From Forficula auricularia (taxonomy: Eukaryota; Arthropoda; Insecta; Dermaptera; Forficulidae): a stretch of 64,000 nucleotides of DNA. Below are positions 21,906-35,285 of this stretch, one piece after another; the stretch's first letter is position 1, and every line of letters begins with the position of its first letter. Where the stretch lies: the NCBI GenBank assembly GCA_024734495.1, contig JALMQS010000128.1:17849079-17913078 (forward strand), written 5' to 3'. Under the pieces are notes generated by a model, which made no database searches, was not told the DNA's origin, and saw only the letters and a list, made by a program, of their open reading frames with translations. A program made the position numbers and the translations under genes.

Positions 21906-24900
21906 TATATAATTTAAAAATAGTGATATTGAATAAATAACCGAATGAAAATCTCTTGTGATTACATCATGATTTAGTGCAAAACTTTAATTTCAATTCT
22001 AATCAAAATATAAGTGATTCATTATATATAAAACTTAGGAGGGAACTCTATTTCTACTCTACTTCTCTATTTGAGTAGATAAAAGGAAAGATTCTTAACA
22101 AGTGAAGGTGACAAAGAAAGAAAGGAATGGACGATGTTTACAAAATGGCGTGTGCCAAACGCCACGTTCCACGTTTAGCTCGTCTTGTTTACAGAAGCTG
22201 ACCATCTTCTAACTCCCTAGTAGGGTTTTAGTCTCTTAGCCACGAAATATGAAAGTGACCGAGAGATTCTTGAATGGAATCGGTCCAAAAAAGCCCCCCA
22301 GTCTGCCAAGCCAAGAGAACGAACCTTGGGCCAGACGCCAGCACTTATTCAAACATTGTCGAAAAATAAATAATTCAATCTACTCTTATTGTGTTTAATT
22401 TTAAATCGGGATGTTATTTATTTTATATTCATGGTAAAGATTCGTGGGTGTTGCATACCGCCCAGGGGAGAGTCCTACAATATACAAATTCAAATTTCCG
22501 ATAGTATAATATGTTAGTAGAGTTAAGATATCTAAAGAAAATCACAAGAGGTTGTCACCTACTAAAGTGGAAGTGAATATTTGTTTTGTTTTTGTTAGAA
22601 ATGTGTATTAAATCCGAATGCCAAAAATGCAATCCGGGCACTTGACCGAGATGGAGAGCTATATTTTTAGTGTTCGTGTTCAATTCCTTTCTGACCTTAA
22701 CATCTCGGATTTAGTACCTAGTGAATATCTGGTGACTTTTAAAAATTAACATTAATGTAGGTATATATGTATATAATTAATTCATCTGAATCCATTTTAA
22801 TATGAATAAAAATAATTTATCGAAATTATTCAATTCGTTTCACTTGTGGGACAAAATTTGAAGAATTTACATAGTAATTTAAGTTTTGAAAAGATTTTAA
22901 TGTATAATAGATTTATGCACTTGCACCTCATTTGGATGTACTGGTGCGAGGGAATTAAGTCGAAATCGCTATAAGCCTTGAGCTAGAAAGAAAAAGGTTT
23001 ATTCTAAATGTATACTGCCAAAATAACGTGGTAGGCGCGAAATAGAATACTGATCAAAATATTCTCTGATCTAAAACAAAATTCCTAAAGAGTGTGATAG
23101 TCTATATTTCTAAGACCAAAAGAATGAAAATGTATTCTGTAACAACCTTTGAAAAAATGTAAATTTTCTAGTTTAATAGTGTGAAAAGAAACTATTTGGG
23201 AAATTTGATGTATTTTAATTTGAAAAAATCTCAAATCTAATTAAGAGGGAAAAAAATTAAACTTTAGAAATAAAATGATGAAACATTTAAAAAAATTGGA
23301 TGTAATTATTAAAGTTAATCATAGGAATGTTAAATACTTGAAGAAAGATTAAATAATAATTATTGTCCTTATTAGTAATTCAAATGTAATAAAAAAAATA
23401 TTTTTTATAGAGGAATAATTGAAAATTTTACTTTAAAAGTAAAAATAATTAGTATGAAATTTAAGAAATTATATGTTGGATAGTTAATAATTAACGAATT
23501 ATTTTAATTAATATATTTATCAATTATTCTACCTATATAACTAGTAATTAGTCATTAGTAAGTTTAAATTACCGATATTCAATTGCGAATCTTATGGCAA
23601 GGCTAGTTAGTCTTGAGTGCATCATTAGTGTGTAATGAGAAGGTAAGGTTAACTTATTTTAGCCAACCTAGACCAATATTTTCGTAACTTTTAAATTGAG
23701 GCATCTAGGGGTGAATCTTTCCCTATGTTCAAAGTATCAGTTCTCAAAGGGTTGCCGGACTTAAGAGCATGTGACACGGTTTGTTCTTAAGATTAGCATG
23801 ACGTCTCTCAAACCATACAATTCGCTATCAAGAGGGAAATCTGGGACTTAGAATTTTAAAGGGAACGTTTCTTCCTCTTCTATATAAATAAAATTGTCAA
23901 TACAAGATAACCAGATGCATTACAAGTGTTCCTTAAATTAATTGTAGGTATTATCAGAAAATAATTTGATTCAAAAGTTTATAAGGAATAAATAATATAA
24001 GAAAATTTAAACAGAGCTGCGTAAAAAGAATGTATAAATTTGAATTAATAAATAGCGAGTGTTGCCCTCTAAGGGAATATTTTGTAAACTGGCCGGAGCT
24101 GGGCTCGCCAGCCAGCCAGTGAGTTGGTTGATGACTGCGCTTGCAGATTGATTTTTGATAGATTTGAGAGAGTTGATATATTGTTGAGTAAAAACGCTCG
24201 TTAGCCATTGAGAAGTTATTTGATTTGATTTAAATTGTTTGGTGCTTAAATCTCAATTGTTTATTATTTAATTTGATTTAAACAACTAAATTGAGAATTG
24301 TGGATTGATTAAAAGTAATTTTAATCTTTTGTTGAATTTGGAGAAGAAACCAAACTTGAATACATTATCATATCATCGGAGAAAAAACCTCAGTGAACCG
24401 AATAGCCACAAAGAAGTCTGCATTCGATCACAGCCATCGCCATTTGTATAATATCTCATTTTCGTATGTACAAAATCAGCATTATCTTCTCTCATTAAAA
24501 CCATTGTTAATATTCATATCACCAATCTTTGCCTTTTATTTATTGAAGAAGAAGAAATACACCTTCCTTTTATTCTTAATTTAAGATATACAGTCCACAC
24601 CTTAAGGGATTCAGCATTTTCTAGTGATGATGGCTTCCACTGGTTCACTAGCTCTGTAAACAATTCCAGTGCTATTACAAAATTAGAACTGAGATTTGGA
24701 ACGGGTGTCAGTCAATTTATCAATCTTTTTTTGACTATCACCCATATAGCGATTAAAATGTTGCATGATTTTCGATATGTTTTCAGGAGTTCAGGATTCT
24801 TTTTGTCAAGTCTGTTGTCTTAATTAATAACAAGTTGTAAGAAAAAAGTTTTCAAATTCGGATAATTCAGAAATGTTTACTTTTATTAAACGATTTTGGA

Positions 24901-26335
24901 TAGAAGGCTCAAATATGCCAAAAAAGTGAAGGATATTTATAAAAAATTTTGTGTCAAATTACAGGACACTACCCAAAAGCGGTAATGATCTTCCTATATA
25001 GCTATTTGATTTTTTTCTAATTTTTTTCATCTAGTAGTTTGTTTTAAAGCTAGAAAGCCCAAAATATTATTTCAGCACAAAGGTAATACGGAACTCTATT
25101 AGTGTTTGGCAGTCCGTCTGTAAGAACATTATTCCTCTTAAACTCAATAAGTTACAAATTTATAATTTACTAATTATATTTACCTATTACTTTTAACCCA
25201 AAATCAAAAATCATATTAATATTTTAATCAAATGATTTTTTGGGGAGGATCGAATTTTATGAGGGGTCATAAATAAATATCATAGAGTGTGAAGAATTTA
25301 TGCAAAGATCTCAATAAGTAGAATGAAGCTGATTTTTTTTTTAATTTTAATTCATTTAAAAATGACGTTGTAAGAGAAAGTGGCTATTTTTAGGTAATTA
25401 TTGTACCTATTAGTTTTCGAAAGTGACTTTTACTCAAAATTATTGAAAAACTTCACGAATTCACTCATTTTCTTCTTATCAACGAAAAATAACAAAAAAT
25501 TTGAAATCTCAAGAATGTGAGAAATATGAATGAAAATAATATTTCTCCACCTTCCAGACATTTCTACACAAATAAGCAGATTATTGCTTTCATTTAAATG
25601 ACTGTAAAATTAAAGGGATTGCGAAAAATTGCACAGAAAACCACACCAAAGAGTCTGAAGAAATCTCTATTACTATTAAAGAATACACTTGAAATATTAA
25701 TCATTAATTTATTTAAATAAGTGGAGCATTCAGAAAAATAGTAATTAAAATTACTTTTATTTTGCTTTGCTTCGAAATCAAATCAAAGGGTATTTTCTTA
25801 AGCATTGCGTCTGTTTGTTTATTTGTATTATGTTTTAATTGTGAGTTGTATTTAAAGAGTTTATTATAAGATAAATAATCAGCGTAGAAGGCGAGGGACA
25901 GAAATATAAATGGATTTCTTTCATGATGGGTGGAAGTCAGTCATCTGGCGGGAAAGGAAAACAAAGGCGTTGAAAGATCGCACTGGGATTCACGCAGAAC
26001 GCAACTACCTTCCATCTTTTGATTATATACGTAGATAGTAAAGAAAATGTCAAGAAACAATTATAACTAGAGAATGTTTTCCCAATGATTGTATATTGTA
26101 TATAGGCGCAGTTCTCAGCCAGAACGCGTACGATATGATAAATTAAACTACGGTATGGTCTTATAGAGAAATCATGGAATAATGTCTAAATTATTTCAAA
26201 GAAGAGGAGATTGTAATCAAAACTCGTCTGCTTTACAATTAAGTTATTATATTCTCCAATCTTCATTGAATAGTCATGTGAGACATTATTTAAATAAGAG
26301 TCAGACCTTCAAAAACTGTTTTCCAAATATTAGAT

Positions 26336-26727
26336 CAATGCTTCCCAATGTGGGGTCCGCGAAAATTTTCAGTAGAAAGTACAAATATTTATTTATCGAA
26401 AATACTTAACTGATTATTTGAAATATTGTTTAATTTCCTTACTACTAAATAATGAAGAGAGGCCTTTCTTTGTGTGTAATTTGCATGAATATTGATTTGT
26501 TGTGTAAAAACATGCAACCGCATCAATCTCATTAAATTGTTTTATAACCTTCATACTATGTATAATTTTTTTTATTTTATTTTTAAAAACTATTTGTTTG
26601 AGATAAAATATAGGTAATCATGTGGAATTAAAATTTTGACGAGTAAAATGTGTTTTTTTTTCGGGGATCCGCGGATTATTTTTTCAGATTTAGGGGGCCG
26701 TGGCATGAAAAAGGTTGGGAAGCACTG
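26336..26727. mobile_element. hAT-type MITE
   Basis: Left end CAATGCTTCCCAATGTGGGG. The right end on the minus strand is CAGTGCTTCCCAACCTTTTT followed by CATGCCACGGCCCCC, a form common at hAT termini. Flanked by TATTAGAT (26328-26335) and TATTAGAC (26728-26735). 392 bp, no transposase. The ORF at 26182-26409 straddles the left end and is not a gene. Confidence 0.72.
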
Positions 26728-28390
26728 TATTAGACGATCGAATAATTTTTTTGAAGTGAAACTTCTTTAGCGACGTATCTGTTTAAATTTTTTCTTACAA
26801 TAAAGGGGAAATATGAGACAAGCGTTGATTTTAAAATAATAATTTAAATTTCCTAATTTTAATAAATTTTATTTGTCATGAAATATTAATGGATTTTAAA
26901 ATTAAAGTTTTACTTCCCCGTGAGCTTATGTGGATGAGGTCACACATTTTTTTTAATTTCTCTTTTCTTTTCGAAATTGTTTCTTCATTGTTGATTTTTT
27001 TCATTTTCTTCGTAATAATACATTTTTTATTCTTTTTTGGACAAAATTTTTTTTCTTTTTTTTTCATTTAATAAAATAATTATATTTTAAAAATAAAAAT
27101 GTATTTAGGACAAATTTTAAGCAGTCTAGTTATTTGGTGGTATTTAAATTTTTGAATTTGCTTTTGGTGGCAGGCATTAATAAAAAAATTTATATCCTCT
27201 GGTCTATAGAAATTATCACAAATTTATTATTGAGAAATGTAATATTTTTAAATAATATATTGCTGCCCGATTAGAAATGCTCTTGAATCATTGTATAAAT
27301 CAATCATAATTGAAAAAGATGTCTTAGGTAAACACCAGTCTCCTAACTGAAATGTTTTAATTAAGCGTTAATTGATTATTTATTCAAAATAAACAACTAA
27401 ATGGCATGAATTGAATTCCACATATGAAAAAAAATTAATAAACTTGAAGAGTGCCCTTGAATTTATTGGAAAAAAAATCACAGGAAAATCATGATTGATG
27501 AATAATTCATTAGGCTTAGAGATATGTGAGTCAAACTAGGGCCTATAGAGGACTAGACGAGACACAAATAGTTAGGAGGTGGAGTAGGAAGCCAGATCAA
27601 TAATAAGTAATCGCTTACTTAACAAAAAAATCATCAAATTTGAACTTTACTTAATTTCAACTGGTCATTAACCTCGGTTAGCCATATTCAGGAATCAACA
27701 AAATTATCTAATTTAAAATAATATAATGTCCAAGGATCTCATTACAAGAAATTTGAGAAAGCGTTTTTTAAGGAGATAGTCAAATTACATGAAGACAAAT
27801 TAGACCCGAGAATTCTTTTTGCACAAGATTTATGGTTAAATGTTCAAGACAAAATTAAATAGATCTTAGCCCGTCTGTCTATTCATTAAGTTGATTTTTT
27901 ATTTCATTATTTATTCAAATTATAAAGTATAAACTATGTATACTCATACTTAACCAGGAAGATTGAAAAATAAAAATAAATATAATTGAGAACACGCGTT
28001 TTTAAGTTATTTTAATTTAGAGATATGAGCTACTTTCTAATTGTTAAACTACCCTAAAACACCATCCTTTTCAACTGCTGCAAAAAAAAAATATTTTGTG
28101 CCAAATGACAATGTCACTTATGCAAAATGATTCGATTTTTTAAAGTATCATGTTCATAATAATAATGGGGAAAATCACAATTAGGGACACTTATTCGAGA
28201 TATAGGTATATAATTAATTGTTTAATGTAAATTCATCCCCTAACATCTATTGGCAACCACTTGGAACACTCGTTAATGGGATTTAAACAAATAAAAAAAA
28301 CATATTCTTATCAGGAAAAATGTTTTTGATCACCGTTAAAGAGAGCATGCTTATTTTTGCCAATAATATGATAAAACTAAGTCAGTTTGT

Positions 28391-28417
28391 CCGAGAGTGT
28401 AGTGTTTGTACTCTCGG
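28391..28417. repeat. Small hairpin
   Basis: CCGAGAGT (28391-28398) pairs with ACTCTCGG (28410-28417) across an 11-base loop. No context to assign a role. Confidence 0.5.
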
Positions 28418-29344
28418 AGTAAGATCAATCAAGTAATCCAAGATTAATTCCCACGAACTACAAAAATTCAACCAGCCATAATCTGGCCTCCTACTAAATC
28501 GCACCACTAGCGTAGTAAGTGAATAGCCAAAAAAATCAGCTAAGGGAAGCCTATGTTCAGTTGTTCAGCAGTGAACATTGATGAGTGATTGCGTTGATAT
28601 TATTTGTGGTGTAACTATTTCAAAAAATATTATCTGTTATCTTTTATTAGAGGTCTAGAAAAACATCAAAAAGAAGTGCAAATTAAGCCTTTAATCACTT
28701 CATAAATGGAAAGAACGTGCCAATTGGGGTTACCCTGAGCTGTTCCTTATTTATTTTCAATTATAAAGCAAGCATAGAAGAAAATTATCATCCAAAGAAA
28801 ACTTTGAAAAAAGCTAAGGATGCGAAATAGTCTTTATTAATGGCAACAAATTAAAGTCGCTCGTCTTACTTCTACTGAATATTATAAATAATTTGAGTGG
28901 ACCACTTTTTGATTTTAGGTTAAGGTAAGTGGAAAAACACCTATAGTTAATAATAATACTTTATGAGTTTCAAGGAGATAATTAGGGTTAAAATATGACA
29001 TGACTTGAACATGCCACCTGTCTTTATCACACCCTGCATTTCTCATAGGAAAAAATTATTCTAGAACTTAAATATCTGTCATTTATTTTCTTTTAACCTA
29101 AAAGGTTATTTAATTGAAACAAATTAAATAATGTCGAGAAATTATTTTTATTTTTTTCAATTTATTCGCTAACCAATTTCACTCACCACTAGTTGACCAT
29201 TTTCACTAGTAAATATCGTTTGATTTTGAAGTTTGTCAATAAAAACATCTTCTTTTGTTTCCATAGATTAAATACTCATAAATAAACATTCATCTGATTA
29301 AATGTTGTTTTTTTTTTTACTTAACTACATATATGGCCTATGAT

Positions 29345-29525
29345 GAAATATCGTAATCATGCATGGAAAAAGTGATTTTTTTGATTTATATTTTCGAGAT
29401 ATTTCAAAAACGATTGAAACTTCATTATTTTGATAAAAAAATGAAAAGTGAATTCGATCAACAATAAAATTTAATATAGTAGTGAACATCGAAAAATTTA
29501 CGTTTTCAGAGATATTAATTATTTT
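29345..29525 (+). repeat. Degenerate copy of the 42643/54769 repeat family
   Basis: It shares ATCGTAATCATGCATG, the TTTTCGAGATATTTC stretch and the GTGAACATCGA segment, in the same orientation as 54769-55464. Confidence 0.5.
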
Positions 29526-29561
29526 GTGATTATGTCTGTTAGTGAGTAGGTTAGTGGGTTT

Positions 29562-29884
29562 GTTACTGCCTTAGACCATGAAATATCATAGACACGCCCT
29601 GGTGTCGATTTGGTGAGGCCAACATCTCCTATAGAACTTGACGTCATCTGTAGGTAGGAACAGCCAGAAATAGCATGGCCACTATAGGAATTATTATAGA
29701 TTGAGATAAATTTATCGTAGTTTAGATTATTTATTTTGGATTCCAATAATCGCAAATTAATATTAAATTAATATAAACAAAATATTTGTGCGAGAACGTG
29801 ACGTCATCTGTAGGCGATGTTGGCCTCACTTCACTCTGTGTGGAGAGTAGCGTGTCTATATATTTCATGGTCTAAGGTTACTGC
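29562..29884. mobile_element. Inverted-repeat MITE
   Basis: TTAGACCATGAAATAT followed by TAGACACGC at 29571 recurs inverted at about 29850-29876, with GTGAGGCCAACATC also inverted. GACGTCATCTGTAGG appears near both inner ends. Total about 320 bp. The ORF 29519-29755 lies mostly inside it and is not a gene. Confidence 0.55.
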
Positions 29885-31517
29885 ATATGTGTAACTGAAT
29901 AATAGCGTAGCTCAGAAATCACTAAAGATATAAAAACAAAATTTTATATTTAGATATTTTATATTTATTTCTTACAGGCTAAAAGCTTATTTTGGTGCAA
30001 TTCAAAATAAAATTCAATTACACACCAAACAAGACAGAAAATAAAATTAAATACCTATTGATATTATGAGTTGATTTATTTTGGTTGAAATCGGACAAAA
30101 GATTTTGGAGAAAATTTAAACTCTTTAATTCTAGTAAGCTATGACTTATTGCCTATTGAATTCTTAATTATTTCCGATCTTATATATTGAAAGTTCTTAC
30201 AAATAGATTAGTTCAAAAATTCTCATTTTTATAATATTAGTTTTTGTAAAATAGTTCCTCAGCGAGAACAATTTTTATTCGACAAAAACTCGTATAAACT
30301 TGTCTTTGACATGTTTGAACTGGAAGACATACCAGGCAGGGACTTCAAACATTTTATTGGCACCCTTTTCGGAAAAAATCATTCATTTCAATTGCCCCTT
30401 GTAACTATGCAACAATTTTATTTCATTTCGAGAACCAATATACTTTTCAAAACAAAAAATGTTTTTTATAGAAATATTTGAAATATGGGATAATAATTTG
30501 AAAATTTAAGGATCCTTCTAAAATTTTGAAATTGACCTTATATATGTATTTATGGAAATATTCTAAATGTTTGAAATTTTAGGGATGCGCCGCATCTACA
30601 CCATCCATGGACCGCACGCCAATGTTTTAAATAGAAATAGAAATAATTTTGGAAGTGCTGTTTTAATTTAATAATTTCTGGATTTAAAATTGAAAAATAT
30701 GTGACGTCACTCCAGGAGAAGGGGAGGTCACACAAATGTGACCACCTGTGACAAGGACTGGGGCGGGGGTTCCAGAAATCATGAAATTCGTGTTAACTAA
30801 TTTATGGATGGCCCCTTAGGAACCATCAATACAAAAATCAGCTTCCAGAATTGCTTCCATAGGAAGGTACATATATAAAAAAGACTAGAGATGGCCACAT
30901 CAAATATTATTTTTATTGACAAGGTGTGTATAATAGCTTTACGACTAGACCATTTGACTAATATTATAAGTTTAGAGGTTTTGGCTAATATTGAATTCGT
31001 CCGATTTTTTCTTTCTAATTCATTTGCATTCTTGATTTTTTTTTCAAAATGTCACGAAAAGGGTAAGAAATTTCAATTGAAAACATGACTTATTCACGAT
31101 TAACAAAAAGCCTTACTTTAAAAATAGCCCAAGTGAAGCGCCAGGTCATATAGCTCAATTTCAATTGAGCGAGAAAGTTAATGCGGTGATTCAATCAATC
31201 AATTTATTTAATGTACGATTTCATAATTCATGCTTATTCAATTTGAAATATTTAAGAGAATTAGGACATTAAAAATTAAAGAAAATTTCAGTAAATAGGA
31301 GTTATATGGATAAACGAATTGAGGAATTAATAAAATTCTTCCAAAATTAGTAAACATTTTCTGTTTTTAGATCTGAACACTTACGGATTGAAAATACAAA
31401 TCTTCTTCAAGTGCCATACTCAATAGGAGATTACTATGGAAAGTATCCTCCCCTTTGTAATTTTCCTGGGGAAGTTTTTCACAGGGGTGGTTTCCCGTTG
31501 CCTTCCCCTGAAAATTG

Positions 31518-31725
31518 CAAATAGTGTCTTAGCTTGGCATTAAAAAATTAACAAATAATCTTGTTTTTGTATCCTTCACCTCCCCTAGGAGTTTTCTATT
31601 CATAAACAATTTTTCGAAATTACAAATAGAGTCTTGTTTATGAATAGAAAACTCCTAGCGGAGGTGAAGCATACAAAAACAAGATTATTTGTTAATTTTC
31701 TAATGCTAAGTTGAGACACTATTTG
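31518..31725. repeat. Inverted repeat, 208 bp
   Basis: CAAATAGTGTCTTAGC at the left end is the near-complement of the right end. Matches continue inward (CAAATAATCTTG, CACCTCC.CTAGGAGTTTTC) to a loop near 31620. Foldback or MITE, family not recognised. Confidence 0.6.
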
Positions 31726-32049
31726 TGGGAAACTATATACAATAAAAATGAGTATTCATGAACAGTTCTTAAAACCATTAATAACACATTCTAGAAAGTC
31801 GATTGTGTAGAATGATGATTTTTCTCTCTCATTTCCGGATGAATTTCCGCTATCTTTCTCTGAGCAATCGATGTCTGAAACTATCCAGGTTCTTTTCTTC
31901 TCTGAATGACTACAATATTTGTTTGTATTTTAGTTTTCAACAAACAAAGCTCGTGATCTATTAACATAAATGGTCCCAATCAAGAAAAAAATTTCACGCA
32001 GATAATGAAATTAAAAATTTTATTATTTTTTTTTATCTTATATGAAAAT

Positions 32050-32340
32050 TAAGAGATTTCTTTAACAGATAGTAATATAGTAAATTAAAGTAAGTTATTT
32101 TATTAGAAAATCATGTGTCATCTATTAGATCCGATGAAATTGATTATTTTTAATTATATGTCAGAAGGGTTGTTTTTCACCCCCTCGGGAATCGAACCCG
32201 AGTGCCAGTAGCAGCAATCCGGGTAATAACCCTTCTGACATATAATTAAAAATAAACCATTCCATCGGGTCTAATAGACTCTCTTATGATTTTCTAAGAA
32301 AATTTAAAACTAATACTAACGGCAAATTGAAATCTCTCTT
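32050..32340. mobile_element. Inverted-repeat element with a tRNA box-B-like core
   Basis: Arms match over more than 50 bp (CTATTAGA.CCGATG..AT, then ATTATATGTCAGAAGGGTT) and more weakly beyond. The spacer contains, on the minus strand, CACTCGGGTTCGATTCCCGA, a good box-B-like hairpin. Related fragments lie at 15430-15700, 32740-32800 and 45296-45380. Confidence 0.55.
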
Positions 32341-33004
32341 AAAGTAAGTTATTTTAATTTATTAACCTTTTAAATTTTCTGATTTGAGATTTGGATCTAA
32401 GTAAATTTATGAAATCTTGAATTCAAAGATTTGACTACTATTCAATATCAGATAAGGTAGCCCGGTTTTTTGACTATAGTTAAAAAGAGCTCAAAAGAAT
32501 GTGGTGCTTCTTTTCTTATTTAAACACAAAGCTTTATTTTATTTTTTATTTATTTATTTATTTTTTAATATTAATTATTAAAAACAAAAATTTGTTCGTT
32601 TTTTGAAATATTGAAAAAATATTGTATTTTTAATAAAAATTGAAACATCACAAAAGGCTTTAGTTTAGTTTCGCCACAGCATTAGCCTTACATTATGATG
32701 AATTTAAAAGCAGAATCAAAGATTTTATTAGATTCTTGATTTTATGTCAGAAGGGATCGTTCGCACGGGAGTTGATGACATGAAACCTGCATTCCGGAAA
32801 AGTGGCTTAACTCCATAATTGATAATATCTTAAATTTAAATTTTTTTGCAAAATTTAAGTGACTATATAGTTTATATTCTTCTAGCTTCAAATAATATTT
32901 AAAATTGAAATTTTAATAATCTCAAGGAAGAAAATCACAGTCAGCTAAATATGGAAGTTTCAAATTTACTTTTTCAATTATTCAATAGTACTCTGAATTG
33001 ATAA

Positions 33005-33085
33005 TTACATTAATTCTTACAAATGTATAGTTCTGATGAAGAATTGAAAAAATAAATTCGAAACTTCGAAATTTATCTCATTAAT
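33005..33085 (+). ncRNA. Hammerhead relic, family D
   Basis: CUGAUGA (33033-33039), A, helix II GAAUU/AAUUC (33041-33045 with 33055-33059), GAAA (33060-33063), then CUUCGAAAU and U. One change from a self-complementary helix III ACUUCGAAGU. Stem I barely pairs. A single copy with a damaged cleavage side. Confidence 0.33.
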
Positions 33086-34511
33086 AGTGAAAATAACCAG
33101 TGAAGTTTGAAAAAATTAATGTTTATTTTTAACGATAGGGTTCTAAATGTGAAGGGTTAAAATTTCTTCTTCTTTCTGAGCATCCAAAAAAAAGGCATTA
33201 CTTAATTTATGGAAAAATGTTAATTAATTAATAAAAAATAGAAGAGCTGAATTAAAAACTAAAAATCTTATAAAGCTGAATCAGAGAGGTTACTCTTTTT
33301 ATATATTGAATTTTTTAAGGGTTGAAAGTGAATTAAATAAATATTTACAAATAAAGTTATTACTAGCAAAGGGTGTATATATTATTTACATATATTCTAG
33401 TTGATTAGTCTATTTCAATAAATTATTGCGAAAAATGTGCATTTGAGAATTTATTTAAGGATTTTTTATCGAATGATTTCGGGGAATATTGGCCCGGTAA
33501 ATTATCTTATCAAGCAACAGGTTTCTTTCATTTCTTATTTCTTAATTCAGTTGGTGTCGAGAACGACTCGAGGCATCATCCACGGGCATATGCACTCATT
33601 CAAAGGTAAACAACCCTTATTACTACCCTTATAATCTATACTTGTATTATTCTAATATAAATATCGATTATTCTTACTCACAATCAGACATTCTTAATGA
33701 AAATGGCAATCAGAGCCGAAATTTCAAAAAACTCACTAGCTTTCATTTGTAATATGCACGGCTTTGCACTCAAAATTTCTTTCTGTCTCCAGAAGAATTT
33801 TAGAATCCAGTTTACTACAAGTTGATTAAATATTTTTAGATGTTCTTTTAGACATATGCCATAAGTATTTCGTCTATAGGGTTAGGCTTATTGCCCGGAG
33901 TGGTTTCGACTCCTGGGGGGCGATTCTTTCTAGCATAAAATCAAGCATTAATTCTTTAAATGAAATTTTTTATAAACCTCTGTTTTCCCTAAATTTATTC
34001 ATTAAAATCATAAAGGTTATTTTGAGAAAATAATAAGTACTTAATAGAATAAATAGCTCTAAACAAATAAAATAATAATTTTAGGTCGGTAGAAATTATT
34101 AGTCAAAACAAGAAATTTAAAATTACATAGATATTAGTTCAACGGCCTAACTTAAAAAAATGGTTAATATGCATCACAAATTTTTTGAAAACCACTTTTT
34201 AGAATAATCAAGGCGACCATGAAACGTCAAGATTTGTAAATATCTAGACTGACATTTTTTATTTTTATTAGAAATGAAAATCCACATGTTTATTTTCGTG
34301 TCAGTAGATTGCCATTCAAAATCAAATATTTAATTTACCTATCAAAGTATGGTTTTTAATGTAGAATAGGAGTTAAATTCTAACAACTCATTTAATAATG
34401 CTAGAGAAACTTGTTATAAATATTTTAGCATTCAAACGGCCAAAACTCGATCTTAGGAATTAGAAATCATCTAATTATTATTATTATTATTTCCGAATGA
34501 TTAATATATTT

Positions 34512-34820
34512 ACAAAGAGAAACAAAGAGGTTGTCCTCTGTTTGATGCAAATAAACATACACACATATATATCGAGATGATATATCTGTATATATTCTAT
34601 TCTAAACTGGCTAACAATGAAGAAACATCAAATTTTCAATATCCATACGGTATTGACTCCATGAAAAACAATATTTAAAAGACTGATGATGAAGACCAAG
34701 TCTTGGAAACTATAGTCTCAAACAAATAAATAATATATATATACAGATATATCATCTCGATATATATGTGTGTATGTTTATTTGCATCAAGCAGAGGACA
34801 ACCTCTTTGTTTCTCTTTGT
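34512..34820. mobile_element. Family C element with inverted ends
   Basis: CAAAGAGAAACAAAGAGG at the left is inverted at the right end (to 34820), and the inner ATATATCGAGATGATATATC is inverted too. It carries one hammerhead core on the plus strand and the flanking CATGAAAAACAATATT motif shared with 16231-17190. Confidence 0.65.
34669..34733 (+). ncRNA. Hammerhead ribozyme, family C, near-complete
   Basis: CUGAUGA 34683-34689, U, helix II with five pairs (AAGAC/GUCUU; the closing pair is G-G), GAAA 34706-34709, CUAUAGU and C17 at 34717. Predicted cleavage is after 34717, followed by UCAAACAAAUAAAUA as in the other family C copies. The G-G at the base of helix II is the only core defect. Confidence 0.5.
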
Positions 34821-34884
34821 GAATCAACAACTCTGCTAATCTAGGCAAAACAAAAACTTTTCAATTAGATTAATATATTTCTTT

Positions 34885-35285
34885 AGAGCTGTAATTCTCA
34901 AATCATGGACCGTGGCTCTCTGGTGGGTCACGCGTCAATATTTGGTGCGTTGTAAAAAGTTTTTGAAGTGTCTTTTTTAAATTATTTATACTACTACATA
35001 TTAAACAGCATAAGAAATCAAAAATACTTTTGAACTTCTGTGATTAATTCGTTCATCAATTTAATTTATTCTGGGGACCCCCTAGCTTTATGACTCCCCC
35101 CCAGTACATTTTATTTTATTCAGTCTAAAGAATTAGAAGATGTTTTTATTACCTTTTGTGGAAGTTATTAACTTGTCCCTTTTTATTTTTAGCATATAAG
35201 TAATGCTAATTTTTCAACCCCCCCCCCCAGAAATTTCAATGTTGAACTCTGAGTCTTAACCCCACCCTTGTGTGGGCGCCCCTGA
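34885..35285. mobile_element. Decayed hAT-like element
   Basis: It begins CTGTAATTCTCAAATCATGG followed by ACCGTGGC and GGTGGGTCACG, the usual look of a hAT terminus, and ends in C-rich GTGGGCGCCCCTG. The interior holds C runs at 35089 and 35219. No clear target duplication. A similar GGCGGATCTAGGAGG end occurs at 35757. Confidence 0.4.

Noticed and set aside
24060..24210. Alternative first exon on the minus strand (MANERFYST...)
   Set aside because: The frame lacks a convincing donor and there is no TATA/Inr pair; only a GC-rich patch supports it.
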